In this document: piece by piece, positions 18,390 to 28,678 of the stretch
Layout: each line of letters begins with the position of its first letter
Position numbering within the stretch: position 1 is the first letter of the stretch
Origin: Gammaproteobacteria bacterium
Lineage (GTDB): Bacteria > Pseudomonadota > Gammaproteobacteria > Pseudomonadales > Pseudohongiellaceae
Direction: 5' to 3'
Assembly (NCBI GenBank): GCA_029244985.1
Contig: JAQWQD010000024.1
Coordinates: 1 to 64,000 of the forward strand
DNA length: 64,000 nt
Notes under the pieces: model-generated
The model's database searches: none
What the model was told of the DNA's origin: nothing
What the model saw: only the letters and a program-made list of their open reading frames with translations
Program-made: the position numbers and the translations under genes

Positions 18390-20765
18390 CTATTCTGCAA
18401 TTTGAATAGTTAGCGGAACAGCGGAATATAGAAGCAATCCGCTATCAACGACCGTATATCCGAAGTACACATTTAGAGTTGCCGCAGTCACTCCTAAAGG
18501 TTCCACAATAAGTTCATTCAACACCATTAGATCCTCAATCCCTTTGAGTGGTCTTGGTGCAATGGAACCTACTAAATTAGGTGCTGCTAAATCTAAACCA
18601 ACGAATTGGCCTTCTGTATTTACCTGAAATGCACCTAATAATCCAGCGTCTACTATTATATGAGTTATTCCAATTTTTCCAATATGCTCGGGCGCCACAT
18701 TGATAGTGCCCTCGGCAGTGATCGCATCACTTGGCTTAAACGTTGTCTTGAAACCTAACTCTATATCTTTTATTGCTCCTGCTAAAAATTTGGCTGGATA
18801 AGATTTACCATCTGATGATCCCGTTCCAAGGGCAGGACGACTGGGTGAGAAATTCTCATGTTGGTATCGGGTGATCTTCATTGCTCCAACTGCATCAGCG
18901 CCGTTTTCCGAGTCAGACCGATCCACTCCACAGAAAACGTTATATATCTTCTCTAAAGTAACCGGATCAGAGTATTCACAATCAGAGCGAGAGGCATCCG
19001 AAAATCTTTTTATCCCCAAAGCTATCCCAAACTTTGATGGATAGGTCATGATTGTCCCAAATTTATCGAACACAGCATGGCCAGTGGCCCATGGAAAAGT
19101 ACCTGCAGTTTTCGCGTTATCTCCAAAAGTCTCCAACGACTGCTTCCGAGAGTGGCTCATTCCCAATAAATGCCCAAGTTCGTGCGCCATAACTTCTTCA
19201 TCTATGTCGTACCCCCAACTTTCATAGTGCACAAAGGCAGTTCTCTTATCTTTATTAAAACCAAAATAGCCTCTGTTATTTGTTCCAGATGCCGCCTGAC
19301 CTGCGGTAGGATCATCTTCCCCTTTTCCATCGAGTATCATTACATAATCTGCGCCTTTCAAAGCCCTGATCTTTTCACTGAACCGCCATTGGTTCTTTCC
19401 TTTCTCACCATACTCCGCCATGACGCTCTGTGTATCGTTCCACCTTTGCCCGGCGGTGCATCGTTCTTCAATGCAGTTGTTTTCGTAATTTAGTAATTCG
19501 TAGTGAACGATATTAAATTCTATTCCGGTATTACTACCCGAAAAAATTTCATTTACTGTAGTGAAAGCGTTATTAATTTTAGTCTCTGGATCAACAGAGA
19601 TGTCTTCTTTAAAATTTTTGGTGTAAAAAACAACCACATCAATTACGACATCCTTATGAGCACCGGAGTTTTTATCGGCAGCATCAAATCCTAGTAGATC
19701 CTCATTGAAATCACTTATTCCATCAGTGTCAGCATCCTTCAACACATCAAGAATCGGGATCGGTCCTGAGAAATAACCACTATAACTGCCGTATGCGGAT
19801 CGATCACTCCCTGACTCCTTTAAATAACTAGAAGGATAGGAAAGCCCGCCGTATTCCAAATCATCTAATGTTAAGTCTATCTTTAGGCGACTTTTCACCG
19901 TCAAGCTTACACTTGAATTCGCAGGTACCGGGTCAATAGTGCAAGTGATTTCCCCAATTTTTCGAAAAACATCAGTAGCCGCAAACTCACTCTCTTTGCA
20001 ATTACTAGGAAGAGAGACAAAATTAGAATGATTTGAAAAATTATAAAATCCCCCGTACTCTGCTTCCGCCTCTGCTTCCGCATACGCACCACCTACAGTC
20101 AATGTTAGTGCTTTTGTTGCAGTACCAAAAGGATTGCTAACAGTGAATGTCCACCCCAAATCTTCACCAATGAGCGCATAGTATGAATCCACTAGTTCAG
20201 CGGACGCAGTTATAGTCAGAGCCGGCTCTTCTAGCGAAAAAATTGATACATCCTTAAAAAAGTCGTTGGTCTCTTCATCATGGAAGTCATCATTAATAGG
20301 GGGAGGTGTTTGTCTGACTTCACTATAAATCCATCCGATGTATGAGGACTGATCTGGATGCTTTTTAGCAATAACCTGATAGGAGTCTTCACCGGCAACT
20401 ATTGAAGCTAAAAAATAAACAGCGCCTGCGGTCATCGAAATCGTTTGAAGCCCATTGGTAGAATTATTGACCGCATTCCATCCGATGTCACCATTAGGAA
20501 AACTTAGAATATTTGCAATTTGGAAATCGATGGAGTTATTTGAGTTTATCCTAATTTCTATTTGGCCTTCTTGCGCGAGCGAGTCGAGATAGAGTGAAGA
20601 GATTTCAATTGGTGAAGCTGCGAACGCATTATCTGGCGTCTCTATTGAAGTTAATATCTCTGAGTACTGTAGCTCATTAACGATTTCCCATACTGGATCA
20701 GCAAAGGCAAGTCCTGAAATACAAAGTAATTGGCCATATAAGAGTATACGCAAAAGATAAGGCAT
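18390..20765 (-). CDS. Exported metzincin-type zinc metalloprotease with repeat/Ca-binding region
   Basis: HELGHLLGMSH zinc motif plus downstream GTIMTYPS Met-turn; DADTDGISDFNEDLLGFDA TSP3-like Ca motif; signal peptide. Confidence 0.85.
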   Translation of the reverse strand: MPYLLRILLYGQLLCISGLAFADPVWEIVNELQYSEILTSIETPDNAFAASPIEISSLYLDSLAQEGQIEIRINSNNSIDFQIANILSFPNGDIGWNAVNNSTNGLQTISMTAGAVYFLASIVAGEDSYQVIAKKHPDQSSYIGWIYSEVRQTPPPINDDFHDEETNDFFKDVSIFSLEEPALTITASAELVDSYYALIGEDLGWTFTVSNPFGTATKALTLTVGGAYAEAEAEAEYGGFYNFSNHSNFVSLPSNCKESEFAATDVFRKIGEITCTIDPVPANSSVSLTVKSRLKIDLTLDDLEYGGLSYPSSYLKESGSDRSAYGSYSGYFSGPIPILDVLKDADTDGISDFNEDLLGFDAADKNSGAHKDVVIDVVVFYTKNFKEDISVDPETKINNAFTTVNEIFSGSNTGIEFNIVHYELLNYENNCIEERCTAGQRWNDTQSVMAEYGEKGKNQWRFSEKIRALKGADYVMILDGKGEDDPTAGQAASGTNNRGYFGFNKDKRTAFVHYESWGYDIDEEVMAHELGHLLGMSHSRKQSLETFGDNAKTAGTFPWATGHAVFDKFGTIMTYPSKFGIALGIKRFSDASRSDCEYSDPVTLEKIYNVFCGVDRSDSENGADAVGAMKITRYQHENFSPSRPALGTGSSDGKSYPAKFLAGAIKDIELGFKTTFKPSDAITAEGTINVAPEHIGKIGITHIIVDAGLLGAFQVNTEGQFVGLDLAAPNLVGSIAPRPLKGIEDLMVLNELIVEPLGVTAATLNVYFGYTVVDSGLLLYSAVPLTIQIAE

Positions 20766-21113
20766 TGATTCTTCTCGCTCTGATTAAACACTTAGTTTTT
20801 TTAAATAAACGCTGGATTTCGTTGCGCGCGCATTATGTCATATAATTGGCAATAAATACCCAGAGCTTTTTATAGTAGGCCTCATTTTAGGCTCAATCAT
20901 TTCCAAATAACTTTATCTTTTCCAATCTCTTTTCTGTCTTTAGTAACTACTGCGAAAGATAAATGCATTTAAAAATAAGAGTGACTAAACCAGTCAAAAA
21001 AATTCAATTCAACAAATTGCCATTTTCTTCAAGCCTGAGAATTGTCTCGGGATTGAGAGAGTATCGATATTCAAGTAATCTATGACAAATATTTTTGATC
21101 GTTAAGTAAATTC

Positions 21114-22094
21114 ATGAACTTTCTTCCTCTTCCGTTAAGTTTTTTATTGATACTAATTCCTAATCTCGGTCTCGCTGCCGATAATTACACAGTGCCTAAA
21201 ACTGAATGGGGTTTGCCGGACTTACAAGGCGTATGGAATTTTTCTTCCAATACACCAATGCAACGCCCCTCCCAATTTGGTACTCGACAATATCTTACTG
21301 ATGAAGAAGTTGCCGAGCGACTATCTAGATCTGCTGCGAACGATGCAGCGTCTGACGCAGCCATTCCAGGAACCGGTGTTGATGAAGCCTATAACGATTT
21401 TTGGATTGAAAGCGCTGGTCTTGGTCTCGCCCAACAAACTTCTCTCATAATATATCCTGAGAACGGTCGCTTACCCTCATTGCAAGATGATGCTTATCGA
21501 ACTGCATTTGGCAGACCACCAGAGCGACCTGTGCGCAGCGCATTAGGGGCGGGGTTTGCAACTGATGGGCCGGAGGATCGCCCACTTTCCGATCGCTGTA
21601 TTCTTGGATTTAACGCAGGACCTCCCGTTACGCCCAGTTTTTACAACAACAATCTTCAGATCGTACAGAACAGGGATCACTTAGTCATAATCACAGAAAT
21701 GGTTCATGACGCTCGAATCGTGCCGCTTAATGATAGTCCAACTGCGCCGCGAGAGATCGGCTTCTGGACTGGCGACTCACGTGGTTATTGGGAAGGAGAT
21801 ACCCTCGTTGTAGAAACTCAAAACTTCAACGGACTAACTAATACATTTTCATTGCTAGGATCTTCTGAGAATAAACACTTAACTGAAAAGTTTACTCGTG
21901 TTGCACACGATCAAATCAATTATGAGTTTACTGTTGATGATGCTTCAACATTTACTGACAAAATTGTTGGCTTGATTCCAATTTTCAAAGTGGCAGGCCA
22001 AGTTTACGAATACGCATGCCATGAAGGTAACTATGGGATGGTAAATATTTTGCGCGGCGCCCGGGTAGCGGAACAATCGACTGACCCTAATTAG
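21114..22094 (+). CDS. Exported protein of unknown function, paralogue of 39470..40510
   Basis: Signal peptide; WGLPDLQGVWNFSS, FYNNNLQIVQNRDHLVIITEMVHDARIV, YWEGDTLVVETQNFN shared with paralogue. Confidence 0.75.
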   Translation: MNFLPLPLSFLLILIPNLGLAADNYTVPKTEWGLPDLQGVWNFSSNTPMQRPSQFGTRQYLTDEEVAERLSRSAANDAASDAAIPGTGVDEAYNDFWIESAGLGLAQQTSLIIYPENGRLPSLQDDAYRTAFGRPPERPVRSALGAGFATDGPEDRPLSDRCILGFNAGPPVTPSFYNNNLQIVQNRDHLVIITEMVHDARIVPLNDSPTAPREIGFWTGDSRGYWEGDTLVVETQNFNGLTNTFSLLGSSENKHLTEKFTRVAHDQINYEFTVDDASTFTDKIVGLIPIFKVAGQVYEYACHEGNYGMVNILRGARVAEQSTDPN

Positions 22095-22129
22095 TCTAAC
22101 ACTGTATCGTTCTCAACCCTTTATATTCT

Positions 22130-23947
22130 TTACTTTAGGGCAAACACCCATAACGCTGCAGCCTCTTGATTCTCTGGGACGAAACCTGAAAACTTATTTT
22201 GCAGTCCTAACCAAACGCCAGTGTGAATATTAAGCTGTCCAGCTACAACTGCAACGTATTGTATTCCATCTACACTATAGGTGATTGGAAATGCAGCAGG
22301 TATGGCGCCAAGTTGAGTTTCCCAGACGATTTCACCAGATTGCTGGTCAAATGCCTTAAAAGAATTATCCAGATAACCTAAAAATACCAGCCCCCCCGCG
22401 GTTGCCAAACTAGCCGATGCCGGAACCACTTCTTGACGGTATTGCCATGCTGGCTCCCGAGTATTCAGATCTATAGCTTGCAAACGCCCGTAGTTTCCGT
22501 CTGTATCCGGAACTGGTCTAGTGTCTGCACGCATTCCCGTTGTAAGCAATGTACCGGAATCATCGAGCAAGGTATCCATGCAGACTTCGAACATGGGGAC
22601 AAATAACAAGCCGCTGTCATTGTTAATAGAAGAAGCATGCCAATTTCGCCCTCCTTGATAATACGGACAAACTGTCCGAATCTCTTCTGCATCGAGCGTC
22701 ACATTGGGATTAGGAATTTTCTCGCCGGTTTCTGGATTGATGGCAACAAAGAGATTTTGTAATCCGGTGTCGACAGAGAACAAATACTCGCCAGTTTCGG
22801 CGTCCAAAGCATCAAACAAAGCTGGTTTTCCTGCGGTGACAACCACCTTCTTCAGTTCGCCATTTATTTCTAATTCGACAATTGAGCGCTCGAATATCCA
22901 ATCCAGATCAAACTGATCATTAGCTACGTGCTGGTAGTACCACACCAGTTCTCCGGTCGCAGGCCGCAGTGCTAGGGTAGTATTAGTATACAGTGCATCA
23001 TTGTTGACTCCATCTACGCCCAAAGAATAGAGCAACGGACCCGTATTATAGGTGGGTGATACACCGTAGAAGACTAAATCTAGCTCGGCATCGTACGCTC
23101 CTGTATTCCACACTGATCCCCCCTGCCTTTCTTCTAAGGGGATATTATTCCAGGTGTTACCGCCTGGCGCATCAGGCCTCGCTAATGTATTAAAGCGCCA
23201 GGTCTCCTTTCCTGTATCAAGATCAATAGCAAAAATAAAGCCGCCACCTGGTACAAAAGATGCCGCCATGCCCTGAATAACTTGACCACCAGCAACAGTT
23301 GGCGCGCTTCTCAAAGCATACCCTTCATTACCACCAACATCGACTGCATGGTCCCAAATTACTTCCCCAGTACGCGCATTTAAGGCAACCATGTGCAGAT
23401 CTGACGTTGGCACCAAAACCTTGTCTTCGTGCAGCGCTATACCAAACTTGTGACTAGTTACTGCATTTCCATCATGACTGTAGCGCCATAACATTTCTCC
23501 ATTGGTTGCATCTAAGGCCAGCACCACATCTCCTGCGCTGTAAAGAAACATGATCCCATCATGAACCAGTGGCGTAGGCATATTATTGCCCGCCGTCACC
23601 TCTTGATGCCAGGCAAGCTCAAGTTCAGCGACGGTGTCTCTATTTATCTGATCGAGATTAGAAAAGCCAAGATTATTGTAAGTGCGGCGCCAAGTGAGCC
23701 AATCAGCATCTGGTGGATTTTGTAAAAGCTCATCTGAAACCGATGAGTAGTTCCGAAGCAAGGGATTTGTGTCTGGATCCGCGTTGATTGAATCAAGAGA
23801 ATTTGCAACATTTCTGCCATAACGCTCGATTATCCCGCCCGAGTTTTCATTTGGCTCTGCATTGTCATCTTGCTGAGCATTAGCCCCGGTATGAATTTTC
23901 ACTACCAGGAAGAAAAACAGAAATATTTTAGCAAGTACTCGCTTCAT
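22130..23947 (-). CDS. PQQ-dependent (quinoprotein) alcohol dehydrogenase family protein
   Basis: DWLTWRRTYNNLGFSNLDQINRDTVAELELAW; propeller motifs LALDATNGEMLWRY, VALNARTGEVIWDH, AFDQQSGEIVWETQLG. Confidence 0.9.
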   Translation of the reverse strand: MKRVLAKIFLFFFLVVKIHTGANAQQDDNAEPNENSGGIIERYGRNVANSLDSINADPDTNPLLRNYSSVSDELLQNPPDADWLTWRRTYNNLGFSNLDQINRDTVAELELAWHQEVTAGNNMPTPLVHDGIMFLYSAGDVVLALDATNGEMLWRYSHDGNAVTSHKFGIALHEDKVLVPTSDLHMVALNARTGEVIWDHAVDVGGNEGYALRSAPTVAGGQVIQGMAASFVPGGGFIFAIDLDTGKETWRFNTLARPDAPGGNTWNNIPLEERQGGSVWNTGAYDAELDLVFYGVSPTYNTGPLLYSLGVDGVNNDALYTNTTLALRPATGELVWYYQHVANDQFDLDWIFERSIVELEINGELKKVVVTAGKPALFDALDAETGEYLFSVDTGLQNLFVAINPETGEKIPNPNVTLDAEEIRTVCPYYQGGRNWHASSINNDSGLLFVPMFEVCMDTLLDDSGTLLTTGMRADTRPVPDTDGNYGRLQAIDLNTREPAWQYRQEVVPASASLATAGGLVFLGYLDNSFKAFDQQSGEIVWETQLGAIPAAFPITYSVDGIQYVAVVAGQLNIHTGVWLGLQNKFSGFVPENQEAAALWVFALK

Positions 23948-24010
23948 AGGATCAACCCAATTCTAACCACCGATTGCAATGCACGAACTTACGCAGCTTT
24001 AAACACCTTC

Positions 24011-24535
24011 CTAATCTAATGTATCTCGATACAACGTTCGGTGTTTGATTTTCCAGCCCGCATCGGTTTTAACAAATTTATCTTCATAATAACCTGATCC
24101 AACAATGCTTGGTGGACGCGCGGTCACATCCATCAAAATGTAGTAAGCGCGTGATTCCGCCCCCTCTGCAGTTGCTGAGATTAGGTAGCTTCCATTGAGA
24201 TGCCGCCTACCAACATCGCCAGTTTCGCCCTGGTAACGTCGAGCACGGTCTGCCTTTAGTCCATCCATACCAACAATGTCACCGCCTTCGCGCGTCATGA
24301 TGGCATCTTCAGCAAAAGCTGAAAGAAATAAATCTGTATCGCGAAAATCACTACCTTGGTTGTAGCGTGAATAGAGAGCTTTGATTTCTTCGTAATCTTG
24401 GCCAGAGAGTGCTTCGGCTTCGCCATGATGATCTGCTTCCGCGGGCTTGATGTTGTTAACGATTATTATGATGACCCCGAAGAGTATAAACAGCACTGCA
24501 ATATTAGCTTTTCCCATTATTGATTTGGTTGGCAT
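24011..24535 (-). CDS. SnoaL/NTF2-like domain protein with N-terminal membrane segment
   Basis: YEEIKALYSRYNQGSDFRDTDLFLSAFAEDAIM...GWKIKHRTLYRDTLD. Confidence 0.8.
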   Translation of the reverse strand: MPTKSIMGKANIAVLFILFGVIIIIVNNIKPAEADHHGEAEALSGQDYEEIKALYSRYNQGSDFRDTDLFLSAFAEDAIMTREGGDIVGMDGLKADRARRYQGETGDVGRRHLNGSYLISATAEGAESRAYYILMDVTARPPSIVGSGYYEDKFVKTDAGWKIKHRTLYRDTLD

Positions 24536-24598
24536 GAGAAGATGTCCTTTTTAGAATTCCAAAGAATTCAGAGTAGATCGATAGACTATTTATGTCCA

Positions 24599-24632
24599 TA
24601 AAAAAAGGCCTACTAAACGGTAGACCTTTTTT
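24599..24632 (-). terminator. Intrinsic terminator downstream of the small lipoprotein gene
   Basis: AAAAAAAGGcCTACtaaacgGTAGaCCTTTTTTT inverted repeat with flanking A/T runs. Confidence 0.7.
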
Positions 24633-24660
24633 TGCGCATTGCCAACACAGCGGCAACCTT

Positions 24661-24957
24661 TCAATTCTGTATTACACCGTCGGCGCGTACTTCCCGCAAA
24701 GCTTCTTGAGCCTCTATGGCCATTCGGTCACGCTGTGCAACCGTCATGCATACAAATTCACGTATATTCGACCCAATCACAGACTCACGCCCGCAAACCA
24801 ACATTTCGCCCGGAGAACTCACTGTAGCGTTGTAGGCATCAGCCTGACGCTGAGAAGAAATCGTAGGTATTCCTCCATCGTCGTATTGGTCTAACCACCA
24901 TTGACAACCACTTAATAAAAAAACCAGACTAATCATACCTATTACTTTCATAACCAT
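24661..24957 (-). CDS. Small putative lipoprotein
   Basis: MVMKVIGMISLVFLLSGC lipobox. Confidence 0.7.
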   Translation of the reverse strand: MVMKVIGMISLVFLLSGCQWWLDQYDDGGIPTISSQRQADAYNATVSSPGEMLVCGRESVIGSNIREFVCMTVAQRDRMAIEAQEALREVRADGVIQN

Positions 24958-25165
24958 TCTCTAGTTAATAGCTGGAAGCCAAAAAAAGCTTATCTGCTAT
25001 AGTTAAAACAGGCGCCAATATAACATTACAACACCAATATAATTAGTAAAAACTAAAAATTATTCTAATGCAGAGAAAAAACCTACATTGCTTGCCTTGG
25101 AAGGACAATGCTACTTTTACATCCTCAATACTGCTTCTTTCCCTAATAATAAAGATTTAGAGAAT

Positions 25166-27349
25166 ATGATAATTTCATTTTATTTACGAATTCCTAAAAA
25201 AAGACTGATTCAATGGGCTCAGATTAGGGCGGTAAATTCCTGTCGATTCTGGCTAGCTAGTATTTTTTTGCTGACACTGCCACCTGCTACCTTTAGCCAG
25301 CTGCAAGGCATTGAAGAAGGTAGTTGGCAATATCTAGGCGGGGACTCAGGTCATACACGCGCCTCGCCGCATCTTTCCCAGATTACGACAGAAAATTTCG
25401 ACGAGCTGGAAGTCGCCTGGACTTGGCGTGGAGACAATTTTGGACCAAACGTTGAGTATACCTTTCGATCAACACCCATCTACGTAGATGGAATCCTTTA
25501 CACGGTAGCAGGTCAACGCCGCCAGGTGGTCGCGATCGATGCAGCCACTGGTGAAACCTTGTGGACCTTTCGAGAACCTGAAACCATGCGCTACTTGCGC
25601 TCACCCCGAACAGATTTTGGTAAAGGCGTCGCCTACGGTGAAATTGATGAACAAGGGATTATCTATGTTACCTCCCCAGCCTTCTTTTTATGGGCACTAG
25701 ATGCAAGAACTGGCGTTCCACTAAAAAATTGGGGAAGCGAAACGGGGATTGATTCTTTTTCCGAATCCGGTGTGGTCGATCTCATTCCTCATTTAGTAAA
25801 TGACTGGCCACGCTGGTTAGAGCGAGAAGGGGCCTATGATCCTGACCATGGAATTCCTCAAAAATTAGGTATGGTAACTGCATCGGCCCCACCCATTGTG
25901 GTTAATGGTGTCGTAGTTGTGCTAATTGGCCATGAACCGAGTTACGACCAAACCCGCATCGAAAACGTACCAGGTGATATTATGGGCTTTGATGCACGAA
26001 CTGGAGAGCAACTGTGGAAATTTCATGTTATTCCTAGACCTGGGGAATTTGGTCATGAAACATGGGAAAACGATGCCTGGCAATGGTCCGGTGATATGTC
26101 CTCATGGGCACCAGCCTCAGCCGACCCTGAACTGGGACTGGTGTACATAGTAACGAATGCTTCTACCGTCCAGTCCTATACAGGCCATCGGCCCGGCCAT
26201 AATTTATTTGGCGGTAGTGTTATCGCGCTGGATGCAGCGACCGGTGAACGGCGCTGGCATTTTCAGATTCATCACAGCGAACAATGGAATTATGACATTC
26301 CAACCGCGCCGATATTGATGGACTTAAACATAAACGGACAAGCAGTCCCAGCGCTCATTCAAAATACTAAACAGGGCTTGATTTTCGCTTTTAACCGCGT
26401 CACTGGTGAACCTCTTTGGCCAATTGAAGAACGACCAGTTATGCAAACTCAAGTGCCCGGCAATTACACAGCAGCTACCCAGCCATACCCTACCCGGCCC
26501 GAACCCTTGGACCCCATTATCATTAACGGCATCACTGAGGAATTTCTTCTCGACTACACTCCAGAGTTGAAAGCACAGGCTCGGACTGTATTAAGCGAGT
26601 TTGAAGTTGGTGGTTTGTATGTTCCTGCGCTGCCCTACCCCCATGCTAATAACTATAGAAACGTAGTGGGGTGTGTCGGTGGGTTAAACATCTATCACCC
26701 ACCGGTAGCAGATCCTACTTCAGGTATTTTATATGCCTCGCATCGACGTAGCTGCAGTGCACCTGCGTTTATGGAACCAACTAATGGTATTGATGAAGTA
26801 AGAGGCCTACCGGGATTATCTGAAGAAGCCTGGCGTGGACGAGAACGGCACACACCAACCACCGGAACTACTGTAGCTGCCTGGGCGCCAGGTAGGTCAC
26901 GAGAATTTCTACCACTTATAGATAGACTGCCGGTCTATAAACCACTCTTTCAAGGTATGGCTGCCTACGACATGAATACCGGCGAGAAACTTTGGGACAT
27001 TCCAATTGGGGAAACACCTGAAAACATAAAAAATCATCCATTACTGCAGGGAATCGATACTTCTGCTACCGGCGGTACCGGGCACTCTATTCAAATGATT
27101 ATGGGGGATTTGCTAGTGCAGACTACCGAGGACCTGCGTGGTGATGCAGAGTTAAACGAGAATAATAATCCAGTGCTCAATGCTCGTGACCTTAGAACTG
27201 GCGAGATCCTTAACCGTGTCGAAATACCAGCACCCGGCCAATACGGCATGATGACCTACATGCACAAAGGAAATCAGTACATCGTTTTGCAATCAGGCAG
27301 CGTAAAGAGGAGACAGACAGGAGCATTATTTGCCTTGCGACTGCCGTAA
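25166..27349 (+). CDS. PQQ-dependent (quinoprotein) dehydrogenase, glucose-dehydrogenase-like
   Basis: WQYLGGDSGHTRASPHLSQIT; VVAIDAATGETLWTFREP, GYGxVGAY-like EIDEQGIIYVTSPAFFLWALDARTG, HHSEQWNYDIPTAPIL; start trimmed from 25088 to a downstream ATG. Confidence 0.9.
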   Translation: MIISFYLRIPKKRLIQWAQIRAVNSCRFWLASIFLLTLPPATFSQLQGIEEGSWQYLGGDSGHTRASPHLSQITTENFDELEVAWTWRGDNFGPNVEYTFRSTPIYVDGILYTVAGQRRQVVAIDAATGETLWTFREPETMRYLRSPRTDFGKGVAYGEIDEQGIIYVTSPAFFLWALDARTGVPLKNWGSETGIDSFSESGVVDLIPHLVNDWPRWLEREGAYDPDHGIPQKLGMVTASAPPIVVNGVVVVLIGHEPSYDQTRIENVPGDIMGFDARTGEQLWKFHVIPRPGEFGHETWENDAWQWSGDMSSWAPASADPELGLVYIVTNASTVQSYTGHRPGHNLFGGSVIALDAATGERRWHFQIHHSEQWNYDIPTAPILMDLNINGQAVPALIQNTKQGLIFAFNRVTGEPLWPIEERPVMQTQVPGNYTAATQPYPTRPEPLDPIIINGITEEFLLDYTPELKAQARTVLSEFEVGGLYVPALPYPHANNYRNVVGCVGGLNIYHPPVADPTSGILYASHRRSCSAPAFMEPTNGIDEVRGLPGLSEEAWRGRERHTPTTGTTVAAWAPGRSREFLPLIDRLPVYKPLFQGMAAYDMNTGEKLWDIPIGETPENIKNHPLLQGIDTSATGGTGHSIQMIMGDLLVQTTEDLRGDAELNENNNPVLNARDLRTGEILNRVEIPAPGQYGMMTYMHKGNQYIVLQSGSVKRRQTGALFALRLP

Positions 27350-27429
27350 TTTTTGATATCAAGTTAGTATTTTGCCGCCTTTGTTGTTTGCTTGAGAGCC
27401 AAATTTAAGCGCTAGTCTTAAAATCCGTT

Positions 27430-28473
27430 TTAATTCAGGACGTGGCGTTCCAGCATGCGGCGTCGAACCACAGCTCCGTATACATTGCCTTCATGGTCAA
27501 CGCCCACACCCTCAGCCCCAGAATGATCATCTCGAAGTGGCTCCATGTCTTCGATAAATACATCGACACTGCCATCAATCGCCGAACCGATGCGAATACC
27601 CTTCATTATTCCCATCAATTCTTTAGCACCAGTGTCAGGACCAGACTCAGAGTCAGCAACGTAGATTCGGTCATCAGGTGTGATGAATATGCCACTGGGT
27701 CTACCAAATTGACGCCACTCATCAATAAACTCCCCTTCCTGGGTGAATAACTGAATGCGATTGTTTTCACGGTCACCGACAAACAGTCGGCCGCGAGAAT
27801 CCATCGCGATGGTATGGGGTTCGCTTATGAGGCCTTGAGCTGAACCCTTGCTGCCCCATTCTTTTATATAGTCACCGCTGGCGCTGTAATGAACGACGCG
27901 ATTATTGAGACCTCCACGATGACTGTCAGTCACAAAAATATCGCCATCCTTCGGATCAACTACCACATCATTTGGAGAGTGCAGCAAATTGGGACCAGAT
28001 CCTCCCCTGCCACTTTGCCCGAGAGTCATAAGTATTTCGCCCTCGGGACTAAACTTAGTAACCTGATGCCCAATTTCTTCATTACCTCTAGCATCAGCTA
28101 CCCAGAGGTTACCTTCATGATCGACAGTGGCACCGTGGGGGAAAACAAACAAACCCGCACCGAAAGCCATTTGCAGGTTACCCTCGTAGTCGTATTTCAG
28201 AATGGGTGGCTCAGGCCGGTTTTCACAAGAGTTTTCAAAGCAGCGGTGAATTACGTAAATGAACTGCCCATTTGGCGAAGGTTCAACCGCGGTTACAGCT
28301 GCCCAAGCTCCAGTGCCCTCCGGTAATTCTCCCCAGTCTCGTTGCGTGACATATGGTCGTGGTAAGTCATTACGCACACCGTGCACTGCAGACTCAATAG
28401 ATTGAGCAACCGCAGTCAGCTTGAAAGCCATTACTGCAAGTACCGTTGGAAAAACCGTTAGTAAATTCATCAA
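27430..28473 (-). CDS. Exported NHL-repeat propeller, PAL-like
   Basis: FPHGATVDHEGNLWVADARGN, SPNDVVVDPKDGDIFVTDSHRGG, EPHTIAMDSRGRLFVGDRENNRIQLF. Confidence 0.85.
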   Translation of the reverse strand: MMNLLTVFPTVLAVMAFKLTAVAQSIESAVHGVRNDLPRPYVTQRDWGELPEGTGAWAAVTAVEPSPNGQFIYVIHRCFENSCENRPEPPILKYDYEGNLQMAFGAGLFVFPHGATVDHEGNLWVADARGNEEIGHQVTKFSPEGEILMTLGQSGRGGSGPNLLHSPNDVVVDPKDGDIFVTDSHRGGLNNRVVHYSASGDYIKEWGSKGSAQGLISEPHTIAMDSRGRLFVGDRENNRIQLFTQEGEFIDEWRQFGRPSGIFITPDDRIYVADSESGPDTGAKELMGIMKGIRIGSAIDGSVDVFIEDMEPLRDDHSGAEGVGVDHEGNVYGAVVRRRMLERHVLN

Positions 28474-28678
28474 GATTAGTCCTAATATGCTGAGTCTCTA
28501 AATAATCCTATCATTCCAAAATCTTCCCGCCCACCACTAGATCGACGACGCCGAATACCTCAATTTGCTTGACTCCGGGAATACCACCCAGTTTAATCAG
28601 GAATTGGAATATTTAAAGCGTGGGTCACACCAAACGACTACCCTCTATATAACCCAATCACTCTTTTAAGAGAAAATT

